Assembly: GCA_020284085.1 (NCBI GenBank)
Contig: JACEVL010000289.1
Coordinates: 779,501 to 843,500, forward strand
DNA from: Aporrectodea caliginosa
Taxonomy: Eukaryota; Annelida; Clitellata; Crassiclitellata; Lumbricidae
Direction: 5' to 3'
Length of the DNA: 64,000 bases
Positions 17,541 to 30,100 of the stretch are shown here, piece after piece. Under the pieces are notes generated by a model, which was not told the DNA's origin, ran no database searches, and worked only from the letters and a program-made list of their open reading frames with translations. The stretch's first letter is position 1, and each line of letters opens with the position of its first letter. Both the position numbers and the translations under genes were made by a program.

Positions 17541-18690
17541 GAATGTTTTAACAACCCATAATGCTAATATACTTTCTCTACAAAAGATGCAGAAATTTTT
17601 TATTTCTGATGCATGTCTGCTACCATATGGCCTTCCAAAAATGGAAAATTGTATTCTGAAGACAATTTTCAAAGCCAAAGATCATCATGTTTGATAGGTC
17701 ATGAAGAAATGCAACTTGCATCATTGGAAAGAGCAGCTCAGAGACTGTAAGTTCACCAAAAATGGTGATGGTGTCTCCTCTTGTTCATGCTATACCTTTA
17801 TTTCAGACGTGGCAGTGTTTCCTGCATTCGCGAATTTATAATGGGGTCAATTTCATTGCATTATATTGTGAAATAATCTCTGTAATAAGTCAGTTTACTC
17901 AGATTTCAATCTCTTCATCTTCCTCAGTTCTTGAAGTTATTTGGTAGATATCTACCAGAGTGAGTCATATGAAAGAACAATGTCCAAATATATAACACAT
18001 CTAAATATATATAAATGTCCAAATAATAACACATCTAAATTGGCTTCTGTGCATTATTTACAAATTTATAGATAAAAAACCAAAAGTAACAACCCCCAGA
18101 TTCTTGCATATTTGGAAAGAGCACAACAAACTGAATACATGAAAACAATTTCAGTCCTCTGGCTCATTTCCTGGCCTAGATATGACAGTCCAAACTTGGT
18201 GGATCATGTCGTTTTCTCGCAATCCGTTTTTGCTTATAAACTTCCAAAATTAATATCAGCCACGCCGTGGCTGCAAAGTATGATTATCAGCCATGCACTT
18301 TTTAGCCATTTTTAGATGGGTCATAATAACACATTTCGAACACTGATCATTATTTTCTTCAGCATTTTATGTAGGCAACAAAGACTAAATATCCTGAAAA
18401 TTTCAAAAAAATTTCAGGTCATTCCGCATAAAAATCAGCCATTAAAATAACAATTTACCACTACACCTGGATTCTTCTGAAATTTTTTACATAAACTACA
18501 TGCAAAATCAGGAATAGCAGTAATCTGAACAGAATATGTCAACATTTGACCAAGATATTAATTTTTGAAGTTAATTATTATTAACCTCAAAAATTAATAA
18601 GCAAAAACGGATCGCGAGAAAACGACATGGTCCACCAAGTTTGGACTGTCATATCTAGGCCAGGAAATGAGCCAGAGGACTGAAATTGCC

Positions 18691-18957
18691 GTCATTTAGG
18701 GGGGTGTTTTGGTGACTACACACCGAAATTAAATAATGTATAATATAAATATTGCATTTACCAACATATACAGCGTAAGAACGAAGAGCACTCATGTGAA
18801 CTTAGATGATACAGCTCTACAGTGCTTTGAGAGCTCACAACGCTTATCAACCGATATGTTGACGGTTGACTTGCTTGTCAGCTTGTTCAAGAACGAGTAA
18901 ACACCTCCGAAACAAAATCCAATACGGCCTTGAGAGGACTGAAATTGTTTTAATTTA
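18691..18957 (-). mobile_element. Probable retroposed fragment inside the right arm
   Basis: AGAGGACTGAAATTG is duplicated on both sides of this stretch and occurs once in the left arm, so about 265 bp were inserted. On the minus strand the insert has a short open frame (CFGGVYSFLNKLTSKSTVNI) ending at TGA, followed by AT-rich sequence resembling a 3' UTR. A 15-bp duplication fits LINE-mediated retroposition. The source gene is not recognised and no poly(A) tail is evident. Confidence 0.5.
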
Positions 18958-19080
18958 TTCAGTTTGTTGTGCTCTTTCCAAATATGCAAGAATCTGGTGG
19001 TGTTAATTTTGGTTTTTAATCTATAAATTTGTAAATATTGCACAGGAGCCAATTTAGATGTTTTATTATTTGTACATCTA

Positions 19081-19774
19081 TACACCGTGTCTCAAAATAA
19101 ACTGTGCAAAATTGTTTCTGTCAGAACTTCGTCAACTTTCCAACAATTTTAATAATTTTTGCTAGGTAGATGGAAAAATGGCTGAAATTTCATGTTATTC
19201 ATAAATTTTCCACCTCACCTGACTCCTATCACCGCACTACCGCCGAATTCACCGGATCTTAACCCAGTCGACTATGCGGAGTGTGCTGCAGGAGAAGGTT
19301 TACCGCTCCAGAATAGCCAACGTCGGCGAAACTCAAAACGCGTCTGATCGACGAGGTGCGCACTTTGGACCAGTCGATTCGTTGATGATGCTATCGGCCA
19401 GTGGCGTTGCCGTCTAAGCGCTTGTGTCCGTGTAAGCGGGGCACATTTCGAGCACCAATTCTAACACTTTTAAGCAGATCTGTCACAACAATTAAAAACT
19501 CTGCTAAGTAAACCATATTTTACTTTACTGCGTGCTAATTAAGTCGTCAGATAGTTTGTTGCATGTAATAAAATTTAAGCGTTATATATAAAATGGTACA
19601 TCTGTGTTTAACAAGGTAGTGCGGTGATATGAGTTAGGTGAAGTGTAAAATTTATCTATTGCATGAAATTTCAGCCATTTTGCCATCTACCTATCAAAAA
19701 TTATTAAAATTGGTGGAAATTTGTAAGTTCTGACAGAAACAATTTTGCACAGTTTATTATTGAGACACGGTGTA
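19081..19774 (+). mobile_element. Internally deleted mariner/Tc1-like element
   Basis: TA dinucleotides flank inverted repeats of about 45 bp that begin TACACCGTGTCTCAA. Within, 19225-19460 encodes the end of an IS630/Tc1/mariner transposase, including a SPDLNPVDY-type signature followed by a basic C-terminus, with frame breaks. The N-terminal DNA-binding and first catalytic parts are gone. It inserted into the right arm of the long-inverted-repeat element, since the left arm lacks it. Confidence 0.85.
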
Positions 19775-20654
19775 TATTAGATATCTTTCTTTCATATGAC
19801 TCACTCTGGTAGATATCTACCAAATAACTTCAAGAACTGAGGAAGATGAAGAGATTGAAATCTGAGTAAACTGACTCATTACAGTTATAATTTCACAATA
19901 TAATGCAATGAAATTGACCCCATTATAAACTCGCGAACGCAGGAAACACTGCCACGTCTGAAATAAAGGTATAGCATGAACAAGAAGAGACACCATCACC
20001 ATTTTTGGTGAACTTACAGTCTCTGAGCTGCTCTTTCCAATGATGCAAGTTGCATTTCTTCATGACCTATCAAACATGATGATCTTTGGCTTTGAAAATT
20101 GTCTTCAGAATACAATTTTCCATTTTTGGAAGGCCATATGGTAGCAGACATGCATCAGAAATAAAAAATTTCTGCATCTTTTTGTAGAGAAAGTATATTA
20201 GCATTATGGGTTGTTAAAACATTCTTTAATACAGCTTCAGTTTGGTCATGGCAGGGCTGCAAAGTATGATCATCAGACATGCACAAGTTTTTTTTACCAT
20301 TTTCAGATGGGTCATAGTATCACAGTTTTCAACACTGACCATTATTTTCTTCAGCATTTCATCTAAACAACAAAGACTAAATATCCTGAAAATTTCATAG
20401 TATTATCTGTGATATTAATGAAGTTATGAGCTTCTGAAAGTCACTACAAATTTAGACGTGCATTCCAAAACGTCAAAAACGAGGTCACCCCATACCTCTT
20501 TGAAACTCAATATCTTCAAAATTTCTTCAGATATTGCTCTAAAATTTTGCATACCTTCCTCTAATACCATAATAAACATTCTGTGAAATTTTCATTGAAA
20601 TCCGAGATGGTCGACCTGGAGCCACTGGTTGAATTGAGGTGGAATGACCCTATT

Positions 20655-21083
20655 GATTTTGTTCGTGTTGGGAGCATCCGCTAATAGTGTTTGGTAACAA
20701 ATGTGTTAAAAAACTTGCCCAAGGTTACTGCATATAGTTTTTTGGAAGGTTCTAACCTTTTTCTCATTAGATGACATGCAGTGTTCTGCCAGTTAGGCAA
20801 TTACTTGACACAGAGTGATTAGGCCTTCATATGTTTATAATGTAATTAATCTCTGGTACCACAGCCTATCACAACTAACGTTATTGAAAGTCTAAAATTG
20901 TGTTCCTGTCTATATTACTTTGACAGATTCTTTGTATGTTTTCATAACATTTTGTTGTTCTGCTACTTAATTTTATTTGGAAGGTGTTCTGTATTTTCAT
21001 CTTATATAATTTCTTACTTCACCTTAATATGTTTTATCCAGTAAAATATGTATTTTATTACCTGATAAATTTTTGTGTTTCAG
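20655..21083. other. Upstream region of the MARF1-like gene
   Basis: AT-rich sequence ending in a pyrimidine tract and the acceptor TTTTTGTGTTTCAG. A non-coding first exon must lie further upstream because 21084 begins at an acceptor, but I could not identify it or a promoter. Confidence 0.5.
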
Positions 21084-21151
21084 ATACTTTTTTAAAGAGA
21101 AAATCCTGGTAGCTTCTTTGTTACTGGTGTCTAGCATAAACAAAATGACAG
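21084..21151 (+). CDS. MARF1: MARF1 exon with start codon
   Basis: The exon lies between acceptor TGTTTCAG and donor GTAAGG. ATG at 21145 in AAAATGACAG gives Met-Thr and one base, which joins in phase to exon 22490. Most of the exon is 5' UTR. An upstream alternative coding exon cannot be excluded. Confidence 0.7.
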
Positions 21152-24100
21152 GTAAGGCCAATTTTCATGCAGATTTTCTGGAAATTAATTTAATGAAATT
21201 CAGTATGTGTTAAGTGATATTTTTGTGGCATTAACACTTGTACTATTTGTGCTAAGTTTATGCTAGATATTTCTGCAACGTACCAGACCTTATTGCCTAA
21301 TTATTCAATTGGTGTTATTACTGTCTTGCTATTTTTGGTAGGTCACAATACTTTTTTGCACAATATTTTTTTTTCATATAACCTGTGGCTTTCGGTGCAA
21401 AAGTTATTTCTCCATAAATGATATTGCATCAGTGCTGTCATGCCATGCATTTGTTTTAATGAGCAAATTAAATTGTAATGTTCCTACCCTACTGCATTAA
21501 TTAATGAATTCGGCATTAAGTGCTTTTGAGAGATCCTTAAAAATGCGCTATATTAAGTGTCCTGATCCATACATACATATGGTCAGATCAATGGTCTGAC
21601 AGTCAGCTGGAACGGATGCATGGTTTGATGGATGGATGGACAGACTGATGGTCTGACGGATGGACGAATGGTCGAATGAATGTTTGGACAAACAGTTTGA
21701 TGGTCAGTGGGTTGGCTGGATGGTCGGACGAATGGTCTGATGGTCGGACGAATGGTCTGATGGTCGGGTGAATGGTCTGATGGATGGAAGATCGGCTGGG
21801 CGGTCGGATGAATGGTCTGATGGTCAGACCATTCATCCAACAATCAGTCCAATGGTCAGGCAATGGTCTGATGGTCGGCTGGACGATCATATGAATGGGT
21901 GGTCGGATGAATGGTCTGACGGCCGGATGGGTGGATTGACGGTTGACTGGACGGTTCGTTTTACAAGCAGTTCGGTTTACGAACTGTGTCGCATGGCTTG
22001 TCCCCCAACAGCGGTGCATTAACTGGTCTGCTCTGTATTTTACCTAACAGTCTGCAAATGGATTTGACGAGTTATAGTATCTTGGTTGCTATATTTATAT
22101 TTACATTCCCTGCACCAATTTTTTATTGTATTTACTTCAAGCCAGCTAGCAGAAACTTCATGTGAATGTTCAGATTGCACCATTATAGAGTGTGCTAGTA
22201 GAAAATGAGTTAATATGTTTCTTCATGTGCTCCCTTCTGACTGATGTGATGTGATCTGTTTGTCCCCCTCTCCCATATTTGCACAATGCATCATAGTAGC
22301 TGCACTGTAATTGACCCTTCACTCTGAAACACGCTGCCGTGCAAACTGCAATGTAATCCTCTTGCCTTTTCTCTGCCTTTATTTGGATTTTTCAACTCCT
22401 GTGACAACCATTCTACCGATGGGTGGAATAATCCACTACAAAATTGCATTTAATGCACCTAGTGTTTACATTGTCCTTGTTATTGACAGTGCCAATGTCA
22501 GTTATTCAGTCAAGTGTGCCAGCTGTGCCCTGCTCAGCACCAGTGCCAATTGGAGTCTTCTGGGACATTGAAAACTGTACAGTTCCCTTCCACAAATCAG
22601 CACATGGACTGGTGCAAAAGATTCGTGACTTGTTTTTTAATGGTTGCAAAGAGGCCGATTTCATGTGTGTTTGTGACACAAGTCACCAGAATAAAGACAC
22701 GATACAGGAATTAAACGACGCTCAGGTATTTCAGCTTCTTCTGCTTCTTGTTCTTTGTATTCTATGAAGCCAACAATGATAACCAGCGTAAGCTGTGAAT
22801 TACAGCTTCATTGAATGCGATTGGTGGAATTCAACTTTGACCCTTTTGACTGCTTCAGTGTGGAGACCAGCATGCTTTACAGCATATATTGGCCCTGGTT
22901 CTAATTGGACAGTGATGTTTGCAAACCATGTAAATTTTCACTCCCAAATAAAACAAGAGTATATTTGTATTTTTTATATAAGTTATGTACATTTGTATAT
23001 CGGTTGTGTATGTTTGCATGTTCTGGTACTAGCCAAATATTTTTTGGGCTTTAGTTTCACCTCTTCAAGGTAAAAATGTTATATCATGTATCACAGAAGA
23101 TAAAGGTAAAATGATAACATTGAATTTGTTTATAAATGACTTTTGAACAAGCCTTTGTCATTTACTTGTTTGTATGTGCTTGTGTTTTTACAAATCATGT
23201 GAAATGTGATGGCATGGCATGTGGTTCATCACATTGTCTTTCTACATTCTACTGATGTTTAAGTAAATATATGTCATCAATAAATATAGTGTAAATAAAT
23301 ATATGTTACTAATATAAAGTTTCTTCAGTTACTATTATGTCACATTTATGCCATGCAATTAAAAGTGGACTATCGTGGTTACTGGTTACGGCTAGTTTGG
23401 TATGTGAACCATTGTTTTGAAATACCCCATTGCTTTCTTCAACACTCACTTGTATTTTGGTACACAGATCTCCCAACAGTAATTGATTCTAAAGGTAAGA
23501 GCAGTCTTCATCTGCATACAGTAATGTTTGGAATGGGTAGAGGGCAAAGAAGTTTTCTTGAAGTGACTTAAAAATTATCTATAACTTTGGCATGACATGA
23601 TTTCAAGGCAGGCATCTCGACTTAAAGTTATTCTTTCCAGTAACAATTTTTACAATTCCATAGGGCAGAAAAAGCAATAAATTCACGTGATGTTGCTTCG
23701 TTTATTTTCAGACATTACTAGCTTAGTGTTGGAGTGCTGTTTGCTATGCAATTAATAGTGGTTTACTTATTTGCGTAAATGCTGAATCCCTAACTTCCTA
23801 CCACTGTAGCAAGCACCCTTATAATGTCGCAATAGAGTGCCTATGATCTGTGTGGCAAGTTTTCCTTTGTTGCTATTTTGTGCTTTTGACTTACAAAAAG
23901 GCTGAAGTTATTTCAGCATCCCCCCCATTATCAAGCAACCTGATAACTCTTCCGCGGCCATTGCGGTCGAAAACGACCGCACAACGAAAACGCGTCCATT
24001 TCGCATATAATTAGCTATATTTAGAGTTCTATTTATATATGCTAGATAGAGGAAATGTTGTAGATTCCGAAAATACCCTGACATGGGTTTTTCCAATGAT

Positions 24101-27100
24101 TTGGTGAAGTTAAAAAGGCAACTTTGGCGACAATATTTTGAAATATTTACATCCAGCCATTTAAATGTGAATAGTCCCGTCCCGTCCCCTTCTGTAAAAT
24201 TGGCCATTTCTCTATAATTTATTGTTGTTTCATCAGCAAACTCCACATAAATTAATTATATCGTTCAACAAATGTTTTATGGACTCTAAAACAAATATCT
24301 TTGACGACGCATAGGTTTCGAGATTTGATAAAAGCCACCCATCGGCAATCGCATTGCCGTTGCGGCCGATCTTATTATTTATTAGGATAAACATTAGCTC
24401 ATTTGATCACTTCTCTGTAGTTATATGTTTTCTATTCATCAGCGAAGTCCAAAATATAAAATTTATTGGTCAGGCAATTTTGTAAACGCTTTGTAAAGAA
24501 ATAGGCTACGTTTGACGTGGTGGACGTTTTTGGGTTTGAAATACGGCAACGTCGTGGAACTAACCGTTGTGAGGGCCGATGTCACATCATAGAGTGGAAG
24601 CAATATAAGATCATTTTCCAATAAATTCACTAATTTTTAGCCCTTCACCCGTTGCTACAAGTTTGTCATACACGTGGCTACATTTATAAGTGTTTTTATT
24701 ACATTTGATTCTATTCGTCGATTTTTTATGAATTTCTAATGTTATAATTTTTATTTTTATTTTTTTTAATATTTCATTTATTTATGAACTTTGAGGCAAA
24801 CACATCAATTGATCAGTATTTTCAAGATAGAATATTGTTTAGAAATCAAATACGAACAAAATGATATAGGACATGTCTATAATGTCAACAGATTTTAAGT
24901 GTTTGTCTTCACATGAACTAATAATGGTGAAATTTATCAAAAACAACGTGGTTGCGAAAGAGTTAAGACACAGTCATGGTGACATTAGCTCCCAATGTCC
25001 ACATGTAGACCGGTATGCTGTATATTCTGTCACACCAATTTATTAATTCACTGTATAATCAGAGATAAGAGTAACTGGATAAAGAAAGATTGGTTTTCAA
25101 TTGTTTGCGAAATATGATAAAAAAATTGAAGGGTCCCCAAAGCTAGTGGTAGTGAATTCCACAGATGAGTACTAGTGCATGAAAAGATATGGAAACCACA
25201 AGTCTTTCTGGTAAGTTGGAACAAACAGTTCACCAGAGGAAACTGATCTCAAGTTTGTCTTGGTGAGAATGAATGTCATCAAGGAGTCTTGGAGATAGAC
25301 CATGAGTTGCCTTGTGTACAGGATTAGCAGTGATGAGTTGGAAGAGATTACCAAAGTAAATTTATGTACTGTGATTAAGCATGGTGATTTGCTTAAAAAT
25401 AATTTATTTGAATGTATAATGCTTTCAGATGTAAGGTAAGTAAGAGTCAGGTATAGTGTTCTGTGACTGTTCACATATTTATTAAGCATGAAATTTGAAA
25501 ATACTTTCATTTATCTATAGTTGTCTTGAAATTTTGGAGTTTTAAGTGCCTTCTATCGTTTATTTCTAGGTAACGGTGGTCCACATCAGTGCCATAAGTA
25601 AAAATACAGCCGATGACAAAATTCGCCAGGCACTGCGGAGGTTTGCAGACGACCATAAGTCACCAGCAGCCATTATTTTAATATCAGGTTTGTTGCATTT
25701 GGTTTAACTGATTACTGACACATTCTTCTCCACATGAACATTTGGAGGAGCTGCAATGCAGTCTATTAGCAGCCTTTTCCATTCAACCGTTGATATTTTA
25801 CAACTGATGACAAAAAAGTTGGAAAGTGATATTTTAGCAGCAAATAATGTTATAAAGAATTTGAAATTGCAAGTACTGTCTATCAGAAATCGAGGGGGTC
25901 AGTGTCCCTGCTAGAGGAGGTGTTCTTCATATGTGAGACCTAAATTTTGGAACATTCCTGTATTTTTACCTTTTCAGTTGGCTTATCCACCATAGACTGC
26001 CTCTTTGTTTCAGTGAATGGACATTTTGGGTATTTCTGTCTATGGCATGCTTTGGTAAGCCATCGTTTGATTACTGTTGCATTAGTCATCGGGTGCCATA
26101 AAATTGCTGATTAATAATACACGCCGAGAAGGTTGACTATGACGGTCGCTAGGATTCATCGAATCGACGGGACAAGGTGAATAATAATACTGTATTTCTT
26201 GTGCAGGTGATGTAAATTTTGCTTCTGACCTTTGTGACCTGCGCTATCGTCATCAGATCCATGTCATTCTCATCCATCGGCGCCAAGTGTCTTCTGCTCT
26301 AACGTCCTGCGCTCATGAGACCCACTGCTTTGAGGATTTCATTTCAGATTTGCCGACTCGAAAGCTTCCAAAGGTATGCAGCAAAGTTGTACTTGATTGT
26401 GTGCCTTGTCTCACAGAGCTATGAAGCCTCTGTGTTGTCCTCTCTACTGGGCCATTAGTGTTTTTGTTCATTGTTAATTCAAATTTCTGTTTAGGTGCGA
26501 TAATGGGGGGTTGCTCGGTCAATCAGGAACCAAGTGCAGGTTTATATCAGCAGTTTGTGAGGTTCTTAAAACCTTTGTGTGGCTTACAATAGATGCTGTA
26601 TAAATATTTAGATACATTCTTGCCTACACACAGAACAGTTTCTAAACGTTTTCTTCTCCTAAAACACATGCTATGGACATCACTGCATTCTCTTTGGAGA
26701 AAACTGTTTGTCGTCATAATATCTGAAGAACAGTGTACCCTAGTAGCAGAGTGTATTTCATAGTAACATTAATTGTGTAGAACTTTGTAAGAGATATTTG
26801 CAACAAATATTTCAAGGAAATTGTACAATAAAGAAAATTCCAGCCACTTGGACTCGTGCTATTGAATGTGTGCATGATGGTCTTGCGGTCAGCATGTCGG
26901 CTGGTCATCCAAAAGGATGAGACTTCAAATACCCAACAGGGCAGAAAGATATTCAACATTTCTGTTCCACCTTTTACCCGGGCTATATCAGCCCAAAATT
27001 GCCTCCACCATAGACTGTCAATGAGTAGATTTGTGGCAAGAGAGAGGACAGGTCATCATGGTAAATTTAAGGGAATGCTCTTCTTGAATGTCTCTATACT

Positions 27101-30100
27101 TATCTGGTAACATTACATTGCAATGATTTGTATGGTAGACATTGACGGTGGTGAGGGAGCTTGTGGTTGGGAATCTGCCACTTGGAGCTGGTGTCGAAAA
27201 CAGCCTTCAGCGTCTGTGCAAAAGTGTGCGAGGCCGAATCCTAAATATAGATGGTGCTACAGCGCTGCTTCGATTTCCAAGCAATGAGGCAGCAACAAGG
27301 TAAGATTAGTAAAGGATATTTTTATTCTTAAAGATGGCTTTTGTTGTCTTGACTGAGCTAAAATCTAGACGGGTACTGGTGAAAATTAGTTGCAAGCGGC
27401 ATTAATGTCCAGAAAAGGAACCCTTGTGCAAACTTTAAACAGCTTGAGCAACTAATTTTGATATTTAAGTGTGCAGTATGCTTTCTTACTCATTTACTAA
27501 TATTTTTATAGTTTATTAACTTTCTCTTTAAATTGATGACACATTATTTTGTGATTGTTTTCACTAACTCTAACCATAACCATGAGGAAGGACTGTTATT
27601 AAATTTTCATGTCATGAAATATGAATTCAGGTCAAAAGCGCTTGCTTAAAGAATTTTCTGATAAAGGATTGGATAAAGGTGGACTTGAAACCCATGCAAA
27701 AGTTTGACAAAACCTGGTCTTTAAAATGTTTAAGCACTTTTTGAAATGTACTTATTTGTTAGTTATCTATCTATCTGTCTGTCTGTCTGTCTGTCTGTAT
27801 ATATATATATATAGATATATATATGTATATATATATATAAATACCTGTCAAAGTGGTGTGTTTATGCATGTGCATTTGTGTGTCGGAGTGTTCGTATAGC
27901 ACATTTAAGGACTTCTCAGTCTTTAGATTGGATTCCTGTCAAAAGGATGTAAAGAGATGTGCCTGAATGTCATTAGAAGGAGAAAACTGTTCCACATAGA
28001 TGGTGTGATGACACGAGACCAAGTTATTGTAATTTATTTTGGGATTCCTATTTTCTAATTTATTACCATATGTCTTAAAGTTTATATTTACCTGGTAGTG
28101 CCTTTTAAGAATCTCTCAAAGGTCCTAGAGCATTTGCACACATGTTTTAAGTTTTGTCAGCAATGCTGTTTAGAGTAGAGTAGCCAACCTTCCATAACGT
28201 TACAGTCAGTGAAAATTGGCCTAAATATTTGGTTTGGAATAAATTGTCAAGAAACTGAAAACCGAAATTATACCATTGTAGTTGAATTTTTTCATATTGT
28301 TAAATAGTCTCTGTTTATTTGAATTTGTTCTGCCTAGTTGAATATTGTGTATTTCTGAGTTTATTCAGTATTGTCAATTATTCTTTTTGTAAAATTTATT
28401 CTGTATTGTCAAATATTCTGTATTTCTGTGAACTTATTCAAATTACTTACAAGTGCCAGTTTGCTTCAAATAAGATGGGCTTAAAGATTCAGATTGGAAG
28501 ATTAGCCAAATGGTTGATGTGATCCATGTGGCTTACTATAAATATGTATAATTATCCTGCAAAGTTAGCAGGTGGTTGACTATTTGATTCAGTAATTGTA
28601 ATTGGACATTTATATAGCACCACGCAAAGAGCAGAACAAATCATAGGTGCTTTCTGTTCTAGCCTATACGATGTTATATGTCGGTAAGGACTAGACTGTA
28701 AAAAATAAACAGTAAACTAGAAAAGTCACCAGTGGCCGGCCCTTGCACTCATTTCTAGCTAATCAGCAAGTTAATTTAGTCATTGTTTGCACTTATTTTT
28801 ATATTTTGTTAAGTTTATGTGGTTGGTAAGTAGGCCTATGTGTAGAAGACAAACGTTATTAAGATGCTCTTAGCAAACACCAGTCAACAGCAGTCGAGTA
28901 ATGGAGAATATTCTTGTTCAGTAACAGTTCATTTCTAACCCAGTAGCAGATCATTTCTCTTCTTCTGCCAGATTATCTCTCATCTAACACGAGATCATTT
29001 CTCATCTGGTAACAGATCATTTTGCTCTCAGTACCACGTCTTTTCTCTTACCATTCCAGACCATTTGTGTTCCGATTTCAGGTCCTTTCATCCTTGCTGG
29101 CTGTTTGGCTTGCATAGGAATTGGGATTCAGAGGCTGGATGGTTGTGTGCTTGATTTCTAACCAGTCTGGGTGTGGGTTCAAGGCTGTTCAATGGTTTAA
29201 ATTACATTGTAGTAGGCTAATTGTTATGTTGCTTTACTGGAATTTATATTGAGAAATTCCTATAGAGTAAATTAATAGTTGACCTTGAATAAAGAATCTG
29301 TTCAAATTAAACTGCTTGATCTCTGCTTGCAAAGTTCACATACACTAGCTGTAAAAATGCTATTGTCTCTGGTCCCTCCCTTTCTTTCTGTCAGTCACTA
29401 TCTGCTACTGTCTCCTGTGTCTTATGTATATCTATCTCTGTTTGTGTGCTTGTCTGTGTGTTTGTCTTCAGTTAGTGTCTTTGTCTGTCTGTCTCTTTGT
29501 GTGTGTCTTTCATTTTCTCTCTGTGTCTTTTGACTATATATATATATGTATCTATATATCTGCCCATGACCTGTGTCTGTGGGTGTGTCTATATATGTAC
29601 AGACAGACAGAGGCAGATGAAGAGAAAGGGTGAACCAACAGACAGTCAGATACTTCTTTATTTGTGAATCTGAATGGGTTTAACTGTGTTCTATCTATCT
29701 GCATGATACCCACCTGTTCAAATGTACTGTGCATTTGACTGTGTCTGTCCCTGTTGTTTTTGTGTGCAGTCTATGTATGACCCAGTGTACACCTGGTCGT
29801 TACTGAATTGGCCATGAGAAGAGTGTACTGAATTATTAGGTAGGATGAGCCAGTTGGTCATACTTAGCCACTCCCTGGACCAACATCTGAATGGACTCTG
29901 GGATTGTAGAGTGTGTTTAGTGTGCAGCCAACTGGTCCTTGCTGTAGGATGTATCTGGTCTGTTCATAATTGTTTAGTTAACCTAAGAGTTTGGTGCTGA
30001 TTTCTGTTCTCTTGGGAACCATGAGTGTCCATTATAGAGGTAAGATATCTCTCAATTGTTCTTGTTTTTTGTTTCTTTCAGGGCTAAGCAACTTTTAGAT

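Larger units (their letters stand above)
15019..20650. mobile_element. Long-inverted-repeat (foldback) DNA element with nested insertions
   Basis: The ends are GGGTCATTCCATCTCAATTC and its inverted copy, flanked by TATT on both sides (15015-15018, 20651-20654). The left arm (15019-15452, resuming 17541 to about 18245) is a near-perfect inverted copy of the right arm (about 18595-20650) once insertions are removed. Younger material interrupts the arms: a LINE at 15453-17505, a segment at 18691-18957 and a mariner at 19081-19774. The centre (18557-18598) is itself a hairpin. A further partial copy of the right arm lies at 18262-18405 in direct orientation. No transposase of its own is visible, so it is non-autonomous. 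Confidence 0.82.

Noticed and set aside
21583..22022. Open frames with SDHSSDHP / RPFIRPP repeats
   Set aside because: Produced by the GATGGTCGGACGAATGGTCT minisatellite in MARF1 intron 1.
23930..24970. piggyBac-like element in MARF1 intron 2
   Set aside because: AACTCTTCCGCGGCCATTGC and an inverted AACTCTTTCGCAACCACG-like end look related, but no TTAA is present on the left side and the match is short.
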